DNA of 64,000 bases from contig BAFH01000004.1 of NCBI GenBank assembly GCA_000296795.1, positions 806,001 through 870,000 on the forward strand. Reading direction: 5' to 3'. Under the pieces are notes generated by a model. The model worked only from the letters and a program-made list of their open reading frames with translations. It was not told where the DNA came from and did not search any database. A program made the translations under genes and the position numbers. This DNA comes from Candidatus Jettenia caeni (GTDB taxonomy: Bacteria; Planctomycetota; Brocadiia; Brocadiales; Brocadiaceae). This document shows, piece after piece, positions 36,199 through 43,239 of the stretch (its first letter is position 1; each line of letters starts with the position of its first letter).

Positions 36199-36882
36199 CT
36201 ATTCATTAATTGCTTCAATGTATTTACACTTTGGATATGAATTGCACGCCCAGAATTCTTTTCCAGCATTTGTGCCTTTTTTTGCCAATCGCTTGACCAT
36301 GATGGATGAGCATTTTGGACAAAGCTTTTCCTTCTGCATTTCTTGAGGCTCTTGTTGACATTCTCCTGTAGCTGGGCGGATTTCTTCTTTTATATAGCCC
36401 GATATATGTTCTCTGATCTCATTAAGATTGTAGACATTTTTTGCAGGAATTTGGACGAGAGGAACGTCTGCGGACTTGCATGCATCTTGAAGAAAAGTAT
36501 CTCTTCTCGCTCTGTTTATTGATTTGTGCGAACTATCATTAAGTTCAACCGCACAAATTATTGCCAAATCACTTTTATTGCATAGGATAAAATCAAAGTG
36601 CTTCCCCGATATTTTATTAAATGCTCTTCGCCAATTGCTTTGAGAAATACCTCTTTTGGGAATAATGATGTCAGCAACACGTACTTTACCAAAAATTTCT
36701 ACCTCCTCTCCAACAACTTGTTTTAGTATACCCCAAAAGGAACGTTCGGCAGGTGTGAAGAGGGTTCCCAGTTTTTGATAAGAGTAGTCTAATTGTCGCA
36801 TTTTAACCTGAGATAATTTTAGAACAATTATAACCAATGCGATGACAATAATTAACCCTATTACAATCCAATTCATCTTCAT
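36199..36882 (-). CDS. DUF2726 protein with membrane anchor and C-terminal zinc finger
   Basis: 227 residues. One N-terminal transmembrane helix (about 4-22). Then a DUF2726 domain follows, FTPAERSFWGILKQVVGEEV to VQIPAKNVYN, a restriction-endonuclease-like fold with KHFDFILCNKSDLAIICAVE, which keeps the D-x(n)-E-x-n type acidic pattern (AVELND). The C-terminal topoisomerase-type C4 finger has CPKCSSIMVKR and FWACNSYPKCKYI. The family may bind or cut nucleic acid; no activity is proven. It has AAAGGAAA before the ATG. It lies among mobile remnants and a toxin-antitoxin pair, so defence is possible but not shown. Confidence 0.8.
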   Translation of the reverse strand: MKMNWIVIGLIIVIALVIIVLKLSQVKMRQLDYSYQKLGTLFTPAERSFWGILKQVVGEEVEIFGKVRVADIIIPKRGISQSNWRRAFNKISGKHFDFILCNKSDLAIICAVELNDSSHKSINRARRDTFLQDACKSADVPLVQIPAKNVYNLNEIREHISGYIKEEIRPATGECQQEPQEMQKEKLCPKCSSIMVKRLAKKGTNAGKEFWACNSYPKCKYIEAINE

Positions 36883-36938
36883 TTTCCTTTCTTTGCATAA
36901 TGATAAAGCCTATGATGATTGATGTGTAATGCCATATC

Positions 36939-37259
36939 TTATTGAGTAAATTTAATGAATGGATATGATACGGATGGAATACTGAGGACAGGAAGAATTA
37001 AAATAATTACCACTTTTCTGATCTTAAAGTGTAATGCCATAGCCAGAGTCCAACCCTTTATCAAATCCCATAGTCCCGATGAATTTAATCTGAAGTGGTA
37101 GCTCAAAACACCCTCTAAATCTCCATGTAATTTTTCACCACGATAAGGCTCATGTAAAATATTTTCTAAGTGTATATCATAAATTTCTTTTACAACACCC
37201 TTATCTAACTTTTTTAAATCACCTTTAACCATGGAATGATACTCATCCTTATAAGACAC
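36939..37259 (-). CDS. RelE/ParE-type toxin, unusual C-terminus
   Basis: 106 residues. The first 65 residues (MSYKDEYHSMVKGDLKKLDK; HEPYRGEKLHGDLEGVLSYH; FRLNSSG) match the RelE/ParE mRNA interferase or gyrase-poison fold. The usual YRIAYEI-like strand and C-terminal catalytic strand are replaced by GLWDLIKGWTLAMALHFKIR, then a hydrophobic end (VVIILILPVLSIPSVSYPFI). This suggests a frameshift or local rearrangement, so activity is doubtful. Its start overlaps the end of the antitoxin gene by 11 bases, the standard arrangement. Confidence 0.7.
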   Translation of the reverse strand: MSYKDEYHSMVKGDLKKLDKGVVKEIYDIHLENILHEPYRGEKLHGDLEGVLSYHFRLNSSGLWDLIKGWTLAMALHFKIRKVVIILILPVLSIPSVSYPFIKFTQ

Positions 37260-37446
37260 CTTTAAAAGTCTCCTCCTTTGAAAGAGTTTTAACTTTTTTA
37301 GATTTTATTTCATATAGCCTTTTTTTAATTTCTTTACCTTTCCCGGATAACAAGAGAAGAAGCGTCTCTTTATCCTCTTTATTTAATTTCTTAATAGAAT
37401 TTGCAATATCTTCAACTCTTAATTCAACCTTAATCCCAATACCCAT
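37249..37446 (-). CDS. Antitoxin of the RelE-type pair
   Basis: 65 residues from the ATG at 37446 (MGIGIKVELRVEDIANSIKK), preceded by AAGGAG; an upstream ATG gives an 18-residue extension with no ribosome site. A helical N-terminal segment is followed by a Lys- and Glu-rich tail (KGKEIKKRLYEIKSKK), typical of the toxin-binding tail of antitoxins. It overlaps the toxin start. The family is not firmly assigned. Confidence 0.6.
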   Translation of the reverse strand: MGIGIKVELRVEDIANSIKKLNKEDKETLLLLLSGKGKEIKKRLYEIKSKKVKTLSKEETFKGVL

Positions 37447-37500
37447 TTTCTTCTCCTTGATAATAGTTATTTTACGCACTATTTTAACACTCTCAATCAT

Positions 37501-38079
37501 CTACATCTAACACCTTACCCATAAACCAGGGTAATCAACTTTACACCTAACTCCAAATATTCCTGGAATATTTGGGCCAAACTAAACACACTTATTTAAC
37601 AGGCATAATATCAAGATGACTGAAAAATTTCAACTTTTTAGCGGAAATATAATAGCGTTCTAAAAGTGTTCTTAAGGATTCTTTTATTCGTTCCTGGACT
37701 TTGCCATCTTGTTTATCAAGAAATTTGAACACATCTTTTTAAAAGCTATTGTCCAAGCCATCTCATACCATCCACGGTTTCGCCGTCTTTGAAATCTTCT
37801 TCCGAATTTAACCATCAGTAGCGCCACGTGCAACTTTCCAGTAAAGGTGTCGCTCTTACGTCTGAGACGTTCCCTGGTGCTTTCATTGAAAATATACCAT
37901 ACAAACCGGTCAGTTTAAAGACACAAAGGGTAAATGTTAGGGTAGAGCATGACAGTCTTCTTTCGATTTCCCATCCCCTGGGGGGCTGGTTTTGAATTTT
38001 GAGACTCCCAGACCCCTACCATTCATGAGGAAAATTTATGTCGTACCTAATCGTAAAAACATACCGAAACAGACAAAAA
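37501..38079. other. Gap before the YkgJ gene, mostly decayed TA module
   Basis: Includes the decayed RelE-type module (37592-37814). From 37830 to 38079 the sequence has higher GC and a short inverted motif (CCCATCCCCTGGGGGG-like near 37970). No gene was recognised in this part. Confidence 0.4.
37592..37814 (-). pseudogene. Decayed RelE-type toxin with antitoxin tail
   Basis: Minus strand. The toxin starts MAWTIAFKK at 37761. The matching continuation DVFKFLDKQDGKVQERIKES is one base out of frame after an A-run near 37736-37744, consistent with a one-base deletion, and it then ends early (SAKKLKFFS...VK) at 37592. Just upstream, in another frame, is an antitoxin-like tail EEDFKDGETVDGMRWLGQ (ending 37746-37748) that overlaps the toxin start. 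This is a second, dead toxin-antitoxin module beside the apparently intact one. Confidence 0.6.
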
Positions 38080-38130
38080 CAAACAAGAATTAAATTCCCT
38101 TGAAAGCCTTAAAATTACTGATAAAATAAG
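38080..38130 (+). promoter_or_regulatory. Repeated promoter module, copy 1 (before the YkgJ gene)
   Basis: The 51 bases here match 41359-41409 at 46 positions. Both carry TTGAAA, a 16-base spacer and a -10 box (TAAAAT here at 38122-38127, TAGAAT in the other copy); four of the five differences lie in the spacer or flank. Transcription would start about 38134-38136, almost on the ATG at 38136, giving a leaderless or nearly leaderless mRNA. No Shine-Dalgarno is present. Confidence 0.55.
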
Positions 38131-38135
38131 AAAAT

Positions 38136-38681
38136 ATGAAAATACATAACAACAAACAAAAACTATTCAAAATCTATGATGAAATTTACGCAACAAATTT
38201 TGGTTTCATGCCGTGTATAGAACAGTGTGACGGACGGTGTGAGCAAAAACCGTTATCTGTACTATTGCCTTATGAGGACGAATTTATTTTTAGGCGGAGT
38301 GGTAAACATGTATGCAATGAAAAGCTTACATCACCAGAGGGAACTCTCGAAATCATCGGGAGTACCTGTAATTTTACCGATGGTGTGCAATGCTTCATCC
38401 ACGAACATCGTCCTATTGCCTGCCGGCTGTATCCGTTCTATCCTAATTTAACACCTGAAGGCACATTGGAACTACTCATCGATGAAACCTGTCCGCTTAC
38501 CGAGTCATTAGTTAAAGATGAGATGTATATATCTCATATCAAATCGGCATTAGATAAGCTTATACCACTCATTGATAAGAATTATTGGGAAATGCTGGGA
38601 CATATACCGCCAGATCTCTGGGATAAGACCTGTAAGGAAAAGTACCTATGTACATTGCCAAAAGGAGTAAAAAAAAGCTAA
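38136..38681 (+). CDS. YkgJ-family cysteine-cluster protein
   Basis: 181 residues. Zinc/iron-chelating CxxCC-like domain: CIEQCDGRCEQK near the start, STCNFTDGVQCFIHEHRPIA in the middle, and CRLYPFYPNLTPEG (the conserved HRP-x-x-C-R-x-YPF box). Cysteines are therefore in the places that bind an Fe-S cluster or zinc. The role is unknown. The 5-prime end of a paralogous copy is found at 35390-35473. The gene is driven by the repeated promoter module just upstream. Confidence 0.85.
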   Translation: MKIHNNKQKLFKIYDEIYATNFGFMPCIEQCDGRCEQKPLSVLLPYEDEFIFRRSGKHVCNEKLTSPEGTLEIIGSTCNFTDGVQCFIHEHRPIACRLYPFYPNLTPEGTLELLIDETCPLTESLVKDEMYISHIKSALDKLIPLIDKNYWEMLGHIPPDLWDKTCKEKYLCTLPKGVKKS

Positions 38682-38702
38682 GCAAGCCCTGATGCGGTAT
38701 GA

Positions 38703-39968
38703 TCACACCAGAAAACGAGAACTCGTGTTGTAATCATGAAGTGCATTATAGCAAATAGCACCAGCAACCATAGTAAATATATTCTTTGAGGAAACATCAA
38801 AGAGTTGGTTATACATATTTCCAGTGTGAAAATCGGGCAACTTGATAGCGCAGAGGTCTGCCTCAAAACCCTCCTTGATTTGTCCTGTTCTCGACTCCAA
38901 GCCTAAGGCCCTTGCGCCATGTATCGTAGCCATAGCAAGTAATGTTTTTGGTAACATGGAGTAATGGCGAGAGAGGAATTTCATCTCATCCAGAATGCTT
39001 AAAGTATCATTACTGGCCAGACTATCAGTGCCCAGCCCAACATTGATCTCCGCATGTAACAATTTTTGTATAGGATAGTCTGTATGGCCAAAGAAATGAT
39101 GACTCCTGGGACAGAAAGCAATACTTGCGCCAGAGGACTTAATTACAGAAATTTCCTCATCGGTAATATAATTACCGTGAATAAGAATGGGATTTACATC
39201 CAGAATTCCGGTTTCCCTGAGATAATGGATAGGAGTAAGACCTGGCGGATGCCAAGTATCTGGCAACGCCCGTAGCTGTCGTAGTAAAATGGGAAAGTTA
39301 CCGGAGCCTTTTAGCAAGAACTCAATTTCATCCCGCGTCTCTGCTATGTGAGTACAAACAGGAATATGCATATCATGAGCAAGTTGAACTATCGCCTTAT
39401 ATAACTCCTTTGAAGCTGAATAAGGTGCGTGGGGAGATAGTCCTATATTGAATAAATCATCTGTTATAATCGAAGATAATTCCGATTGAATTTTTTTCAC
39501 AACGTTCCTTACATGATCAGGATTCAGGTCAATAACTTCCTTATAAACGACCTTGCGTAAAGGGCTCTTTTTTAATACCGAGAAAGAATGTCCTGTGTTC
39601 GTGACATCCGCAGCCGTTGTTGTACCTGATTCAATACAGAATCTAATTCCTTTTTCCAGAGAAGAATTATAGTCTTCATCTTTCCACCGCATTCTTGCCC
39701 CTATCAGTTGAAAGACCCAATGGGTAAAATTATTGGTAGGTTTAATACGATGGTGTAAATTCGTTAAGTCAAGATGGGTATGCACATTTATCAGACCAGG
39801 CAGGATAACAGCATTTCCTAAATCAATAATCCTCTCAATTTCAGCAACATTCTTAACCTTATCGAATGTGCTAACGTGGTGTATCTTTGTATCTTTTACA
39901 GCCACAACACCATGTTCAATACAAGTCTCTGGATCTGTAATAAGGTATTTAGCTTTGACAAGTATCAT
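38703..39968 (-). CDS. MtaD/SsnA-type amidohydrolase (MTA/SAH deaminase-like)
   Basis: 421 residues from the ATG at 39968 (MILVKAKYLITD); an in-frame ATG at 40007 reaches into the target duplication of the IS element. Metal-binding motifs of the cytosine-deaminase superfamily are complete: VHTHLDLTNL, HIAETRDE, HGNYITDEEI and GLGTDSLASND. HAPYSASKELY completes the active site. The usual reaction is deamination of 5-methylthioadenosine or S-adenosylhomocysteine, but guanine-like substrates are possible. An IS element inserted 40 bases upstream must have displaced its native promoter. Confidence 0.88.
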   Translation of the reverse strand: MILVKAKYLITDPETCIEHGVVAVKDTKIHHVSTFDKVKNVAEIERIIDLGNAVILPGLINVHTHLDLTNLHHRIKPTNNFTHWVFQLIGARMRWKDEDYNSSLEKGIRFCIESGTTTAADVTNTGHSFSVLKKSPLRKVVYKEVIDLNPDHVRNVVKKIQSELSSIITDDLFNIGLSPHAPYSASKELYKAIVQLAHDMHIPVCTHIAETRDEIEFLLKGSGNFPILLRQLRALPDTWHPPGLTPIHYLRETGILDVNPILIHGNYITDEEISVIKSSGASIAFCPRSHHFFGHTDYPIQKLLHAEINVGLGTDSLASNDTLSILDEMKFLSRHYSMLPKTLLAMATIHGARALGLESRTGQIKEGFEADLCAIKLPDFHTGNMYNQLFDVSSKNIFTMVAGAICYNALHDYNTSSRFLV

Positions 39969-39999
39969 GTAAAAATTAACGAGAATGAACTTTTTTACA

Positions 40000-40008
40000 A
40001 TCATCAAT
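40000..40008. repeat. Target-site duplication (left)
   Basis: ATCATCAAT at 40000-40008 matches the same nine bases at 41160-41168 on the other side of the IS element. Confidence 0.9.
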
Positions 40009-41159
40009 GGCTTTGTTGCACAAATCCGATAAAAAAGCAGTTTTTCCCTGTAGTATGCAATTTATGAGATCGCATAACTTTCCGGCATTCCTAATTTCAT
40101 CATACGGTTTAAAACAGATGCCTTGATACCTACTTCTGTTCTTTGTTGAGCAAGATTTCTGGCATAAAGCCTATCGCCAAAGATGGTTTTGAATCGAAAT
40201 ATCGCATTCTCAACCAGAGAGCGGACGTGGTAACCAACACGCTCTTTCCACTGTCTTAGGGAAGTTCTTCTGATATGCCTTATCGTCTCATCTCGGACAT
40301 GTGGCTCTGTACTGCAGTTGCCATGCTGCCATATCTTTGCATCCTTCCTCGGAGGAATAAGTATTCTGAGAATCCCTCTTCTCTTACAACTCTCATAGAC
40401 CTTCCTCTTATCATAGGAGCCATCACCGGCAAAGGTATCAATCCTTGACTCTTCCTGGCTTAGAAGCTTATCTACTACCTCTGAATCACCAGTACTATTC
40501 TCGGTAAGCTCTTGTGCTCTTATCTCTCCATCAGGAGTAATGGACAAATGAATCTTTCTCCATGTTCTTCTCTTGGTATATCCATGCTGTCTTACCTTCC
40601 ATTCCCCTTCCCCATAGACCTTTAACCCACTGCTATCAAGGACTAATACCAGATTCTCTTTCTTCTCTTTCGCTAAAGAAATTCCCACTGTTTCACCTCT
40701 TCGAGACAGGGTTGAATAATCAGGAACCTTCAGAGGGATATTCATGAGCCGAAACAGTGATTTGACTAATCCTTCTGTTTGACGAAGTCTTTGATGAAAT
40801 ACGATACCCAACTGAAGCGTTGATGTTATGGCCAGATCACTATACGTAGGGGGAGACCCTCTTTGGCCCGTTGGCTCTGCATTCCATTTCTCTTGTACCC
40901 CCTCATCTATCCATACATCAAGAGACCCTCTTTGTCTTAATGCCTCTGTATACTCTGACCAGTTTCTTACCCGGTAGTCCTTCTTTGATTTCTTCTTTTT
41001 CTGTTCTTGGAGCGGCCTTTTATCTGTTCCTGCTAGTTTCTTTACGTCCCGTTTCTGTTGCTTCATACTGATATACTTATCCTACAAAATAATTTATGGT
41101 ACTCTTTCCCTTATTCTCTTAGTATATCAGATATTTATCCGGCTTTGTGCAACAAAGCC
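40009..41159. mobile_element. Complete IS5-family (IS903-like) insertion sequence
   Basis: 1151 bp. Both ends begin GGCTTTGTTGCACAAA (right end inverted), followed by a slightly different CCGATAAA/CCGGATAAA. IS903-group elements have the same GGCTTTGTTG end and 9-bp duplications, seen here as ATCATCAAT. One transposase gene fills it. The perfect duplication indicates a recent insertion. Confidence 0.95.
40062..41066 (-). CDS. IS5-family transposase
   Basis: 334 residues, intact. DDE catalytic residues: Asp144 (LVLDSSGLKVYGEGEWK), Asp215 (FAGDGSYDKRKVYE) and Glu286 (RSLVENAIFRFKTIFG). HGYTKRRTWRKIHLSI is the conserved segment between them. A basic N-terminus (RDVKKLAGTDKRPLQEQKKK) probably binds the ends. 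The frame is read toward the amidohydrolase gene, so IS transcription could run into it. Confidence 0.95.
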   Translation of the reverse strand: MKQQKRDVKKLAGTDKRPLQEQKKKKSKKDYRVRNWSEYTEALRQRGSLDVWIDEGVQEKWNAEPTGQRGSPPTYSDLAITSTLQLGIVFHQRLRQTEGLVKSLFRLMNIPLKVPDYSTLSRRGETVGISLAKEKKENLVLVLDSSGLKVYGEGEWKVRQHGYTKRRTWRKIHLSITPDGEIRAQELTENSTGDSEVVDKLLSQEESRIDTFAGDGSYDKRKVYESCKRRGILRILIPPRKDAKIWQHGNCSTEPHVRDETIRHIRRTSLRQWKERVGYHVRSLVENAIFRFKTIFGDRLYARNLAQQRTEVGIKASVLNRMMKLGMPESYAIS

Positions 41160-41168
41160 ATCATCAAT
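41160..41168. repeat. Target-site duplication (right)
   Basis: ATCATCAAT, identical to 40000-40008. The remaining 290 bases up to the HAD gene hold the second copy of the promoter module (41359-41409) and otherwise AT-rich DNA. Confidence 0.9.
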
Positions 41169-41358
41169 TACAAAAATTACAAATATTATATTTAGGCTAA
41201 CTATAAAAAAGCAAATTAATTGTAAGGAAAAGTACTATAGGATACTCTTTATATTCTGCTTAAAGAAAGAAATCGTTATAATTCATCGAATAGGCCCCTT
41301 CTTTTAATCTCTGGTTTAAAATGTGTGTAAGTATTTATTCGTTCAATATGAGTAAATA

Positions 41359-41409
41359 CAAACAAGGATTAAATTCCCTTGAAAGCCTTGTGATTACTGA
41401 TAGAATAAG
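41359..41409 (+). promoter_or_regulatory. Repeated promoter module, copy 2 (before the HAD gene)
   Basis: 46 of 51 bases match copy 1 at 38080-38130. TTGAAA, a 16-base spacer and TAGAAT (41401-41406). The start would be near 41413, leaving about 47 leader bases with AGAGG before the ATG at 41460. Confidence 0.55.
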
Positions 41410-41459
41410 AGGACTTCAATAAACATCAAAATACTTAAAAAGAGATAAAAGAGGCTATT

Positions 41460-42077
41460 ATGTTACGTGGAATAATATTTGATATGGATGGAACACTTAC
41501 GAAACCGAATGTAGACTTTGCAGCTATCGAAAGAGAGATTGGCGCAAAAGTCGGGTTTATTATTGATTACGCAGAAAGGTCGAGTCCCGAAGAACGTGCA
41601 AGAGCATTAGAAATCCTCGAGCGTTATGAGGCACAATCAGCAAGTGAATCAGAACTGAACGAAGGGGTACTAGAAATGCTTGAGTATATCTCTAAGAAGC
41701 GGTTAAAAAAGGCGCTTTTAACCCGTAATTCACGTAAATCGGTAGAAACCGTTCTTCACAAACATAAATTGCATTTTGAATTTATCGTCAGCCGTGAGGA
41801 TACGAGGCCAAAACCCGCCCCTGATCCCATTTTTTTACTGAGTAAGAGGATGAATATCCATACCGACCATTTGTTAATGGTTGGTGACTATAAATACGAT
41901 ATTATGTGTGGCAAATCTGCAGGAACGAAGACAGTCCTGCTCCGTTATAAAGAGTATGAGTATAGAGAAACAGAGGTAGTCCCTGACTTTGAAATAGGCG
42001 CCATTCGTGAAATTATCCATGTTATTGAGCATTTTGAAAAAATGGAGTTAGGCCTCCGTGGAGAGCATCATGTATAA
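41460..42077 (+). CDS. HAD-family phosphatase
   Basis: 205 residues. HAD hydrolase of the phosphoglycolate phosphatase/beta-phosphoglucomutase type: motif I FDMDGTLT (Asp nucleophile and the second Asp), motif II LTRNSRKS, motif III lysine in RPKPAPDPI, and motif IV MVGDYKYDIMCGKSAG. The cap domain is small and helical (about 17-85). The substrate is unknown; loss of a phosphate from a sugar or glycolate is typical. It overlaps the next gene by 8 bases, so the pair is coupled. Confidence 0.88.
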   Translation: MLRGIIFDMDGTLTKPNVDFAAIEREIGAKVGFIIDYAERSSPEERARALEILERYEAQSASESELNEGVLEMLEYISKKRLKKALLTRNSRKSVETVLHKHKLHFEFIVSREDTRPKPAPDPIFLLSKRMNIHTDHLLMVGDYKYDIMCGKSAGTKTVLLRYKEYEYRETEVVPDFEIGAIREIIHVIEHFEKMELGLRGEHHV

Positions 42078-42771
42078 AAACAAATTGATTGTGTTTGTCT
42101 TCCTCATGATAAGCCTTTATCTTTTTCATACAGAGGTCTTGTCCAAAGAAATTCCTGCAGGAAAAAATATAACAGAAGTCCTTGACGAGATGGAGAAGGC
42201 CAATTCGGCATTTAAGACTCTTAAGGCAGATATAGTATATACCCGTGCCATTGTCCTGCTTGAATCCACAGAAACCTCTCAAGGTAAAATGAGTTACAAG
42301 AAACCTAAAAAACTGTATCTGAAATTTTATCCACCCCGTAATGAAGTAAATATTGTAGATGGAAGACATATATGGGTATATCATCCATCAGAAAAACAGG
42401 TCGAAAAATATGAGATTGGAAGCAAACAATCTTCACAAGGTATGGGTTTTTTTGAATTTGGTTACGGAGAATCGGTGGAGGCTGCAAAAAAGAATTATAA
42501 GATCACCTTATCAGATACAAAAGAAGAGGGTAAAAAACGAATCTACATACTCGACCTGTTGCCAAAAGATCCAAAGTCCCAATACACTACCATTCGATTA
42601 TGGGTAGAAGAGGGATTCTGGTTGCCAGGCAAGATAGAACTTCGCGAAAGTGAAGGTGAGGTAGTTAATACTATCGAATTTAAAAATATAAGGCTTAATA
42701 AGAACCTATCCGATAAGCTCTTCACCTTTAATGTTCCCAGAGGGGTCGAAGTCATTGAACCTTTTAAGTAA
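42070..42771 (+). CDS. LolA-like outer-membrane lipoprotein-sorting protein
   Basis: 233 residues from the ATG at 42070, with GGAGAG before it; an upstream GTG is rejected. Signal peptide (MYKNKLIVFVFLMISLYLFH, then TEVLSKE). The fold is LolA/LolB-like: NSAFKTLKADIVYTRAI, GKMSYKKPKKLYLKFYPPRN, VDGRHIWVYHPSEKQV, and RLWVEEGFWLPGKIELRESE. The role is the transfer of lipoproteins or another lipid-bearing molecule across the periplasm. The HAD gene just upstream may make or recycle a linked metabolite. Confidence 0.8.
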   Translation: MYKNKLIVFVFLMISLYLFHTEVLSKEIPAGKNITEVLDEMEKANSAFKTLKADIVYTRAIVLLESTETSQGKMSYKKPKKLYLKFYPPRNEVNIVDGRHIWVYHPSEKQVEKYEIGSKQSSQGMGFFEFGYGESVEAAKKNYKITLSDTKEEGKKRIYILDLLPKDPKSQYTTIRLWVEEGFWLPGKIELRESEGEVVNTIEFKNIRLNKNLSDKLFTFNVPRGVEVIEPFK

Positions 42772-42840
42772 GGTCAACAAAAGCAGTGGAAACGGTGAAG
42801 AATAACAAACCGCCCGTAATCCCCCTTGATCTCCCTTGAT

Positions 42841-42913
42841 CCCCCTTTAAAAAAGGGGGAAATATATGGGTGTTTTAGAAAAGGGGGAAATCTCTCGTTC
42901 CCCCTTTTCTAAA
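42841..42913. terminator. Two tandem hairpins after the LolA-like gene
   Basis: Hairpin 1: CCCCCTTT-AAA-AAAGGGGG (42841-42859). Hairpin 2: TTTAGAAAAGGGGGAA (42874-42889) and TTCCCCCTTTTCTAAA (42898-42913), a perfect 16-bp stem with an 8-base loop. They follow the operon by 70-140 bases. Such C-run/G-run hairpins also act as dispersed repeats in this type of genome; a terminator role is plausible. Confidence 0.5.
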
Positions 42914-43239
42914 CTTATCCTTACCCACGTCTTTCTCTTTCGTACACCCTATATTCCATAAAAAGTAAGTGATAGTGGGCAGATATTCTCGTTCCAACCC
43001 TCTGCGTCATATTTCACGAATCGGTCTATTTTCCAGATGGTATAATGGCTGTAATCATGAGAAGTCTTTATAGTTAAACATCCGGGACAAGACGCGGAGC
43101 GTCCCTGGCGCGTTCCAACGCAGACAGACTGGGTCAAAAGGTAGTAGAAAAAGTAAAAAAAGATTGATTATTAAAGGCGATTAATGTTTAATATCGAAAA
43201 TTTTTTTCCGTAAATTGCCTTTAAAATCAAGGAGAGAGA
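42914..43239. other. Gap before the exopolysaccharide operon
   Basis: Contains a hairpin GACGC-GGA-GCGTC near 43091 and an inverted pair TTAAAGGC / GCCTTTAA near 43173 and 43217 just before the export gene. AAGGAGAGAGA gives a good ribosome site. No RNA gene is recognised; a promoter is expected here but not clear. Confidence 0.4.

Noticed and set aside
37970-38040. GC-rich CCCATCCCCTGGGGGG segment as a terminator
   Set aside because: No U-tract on either strand and no gene ends nearby.
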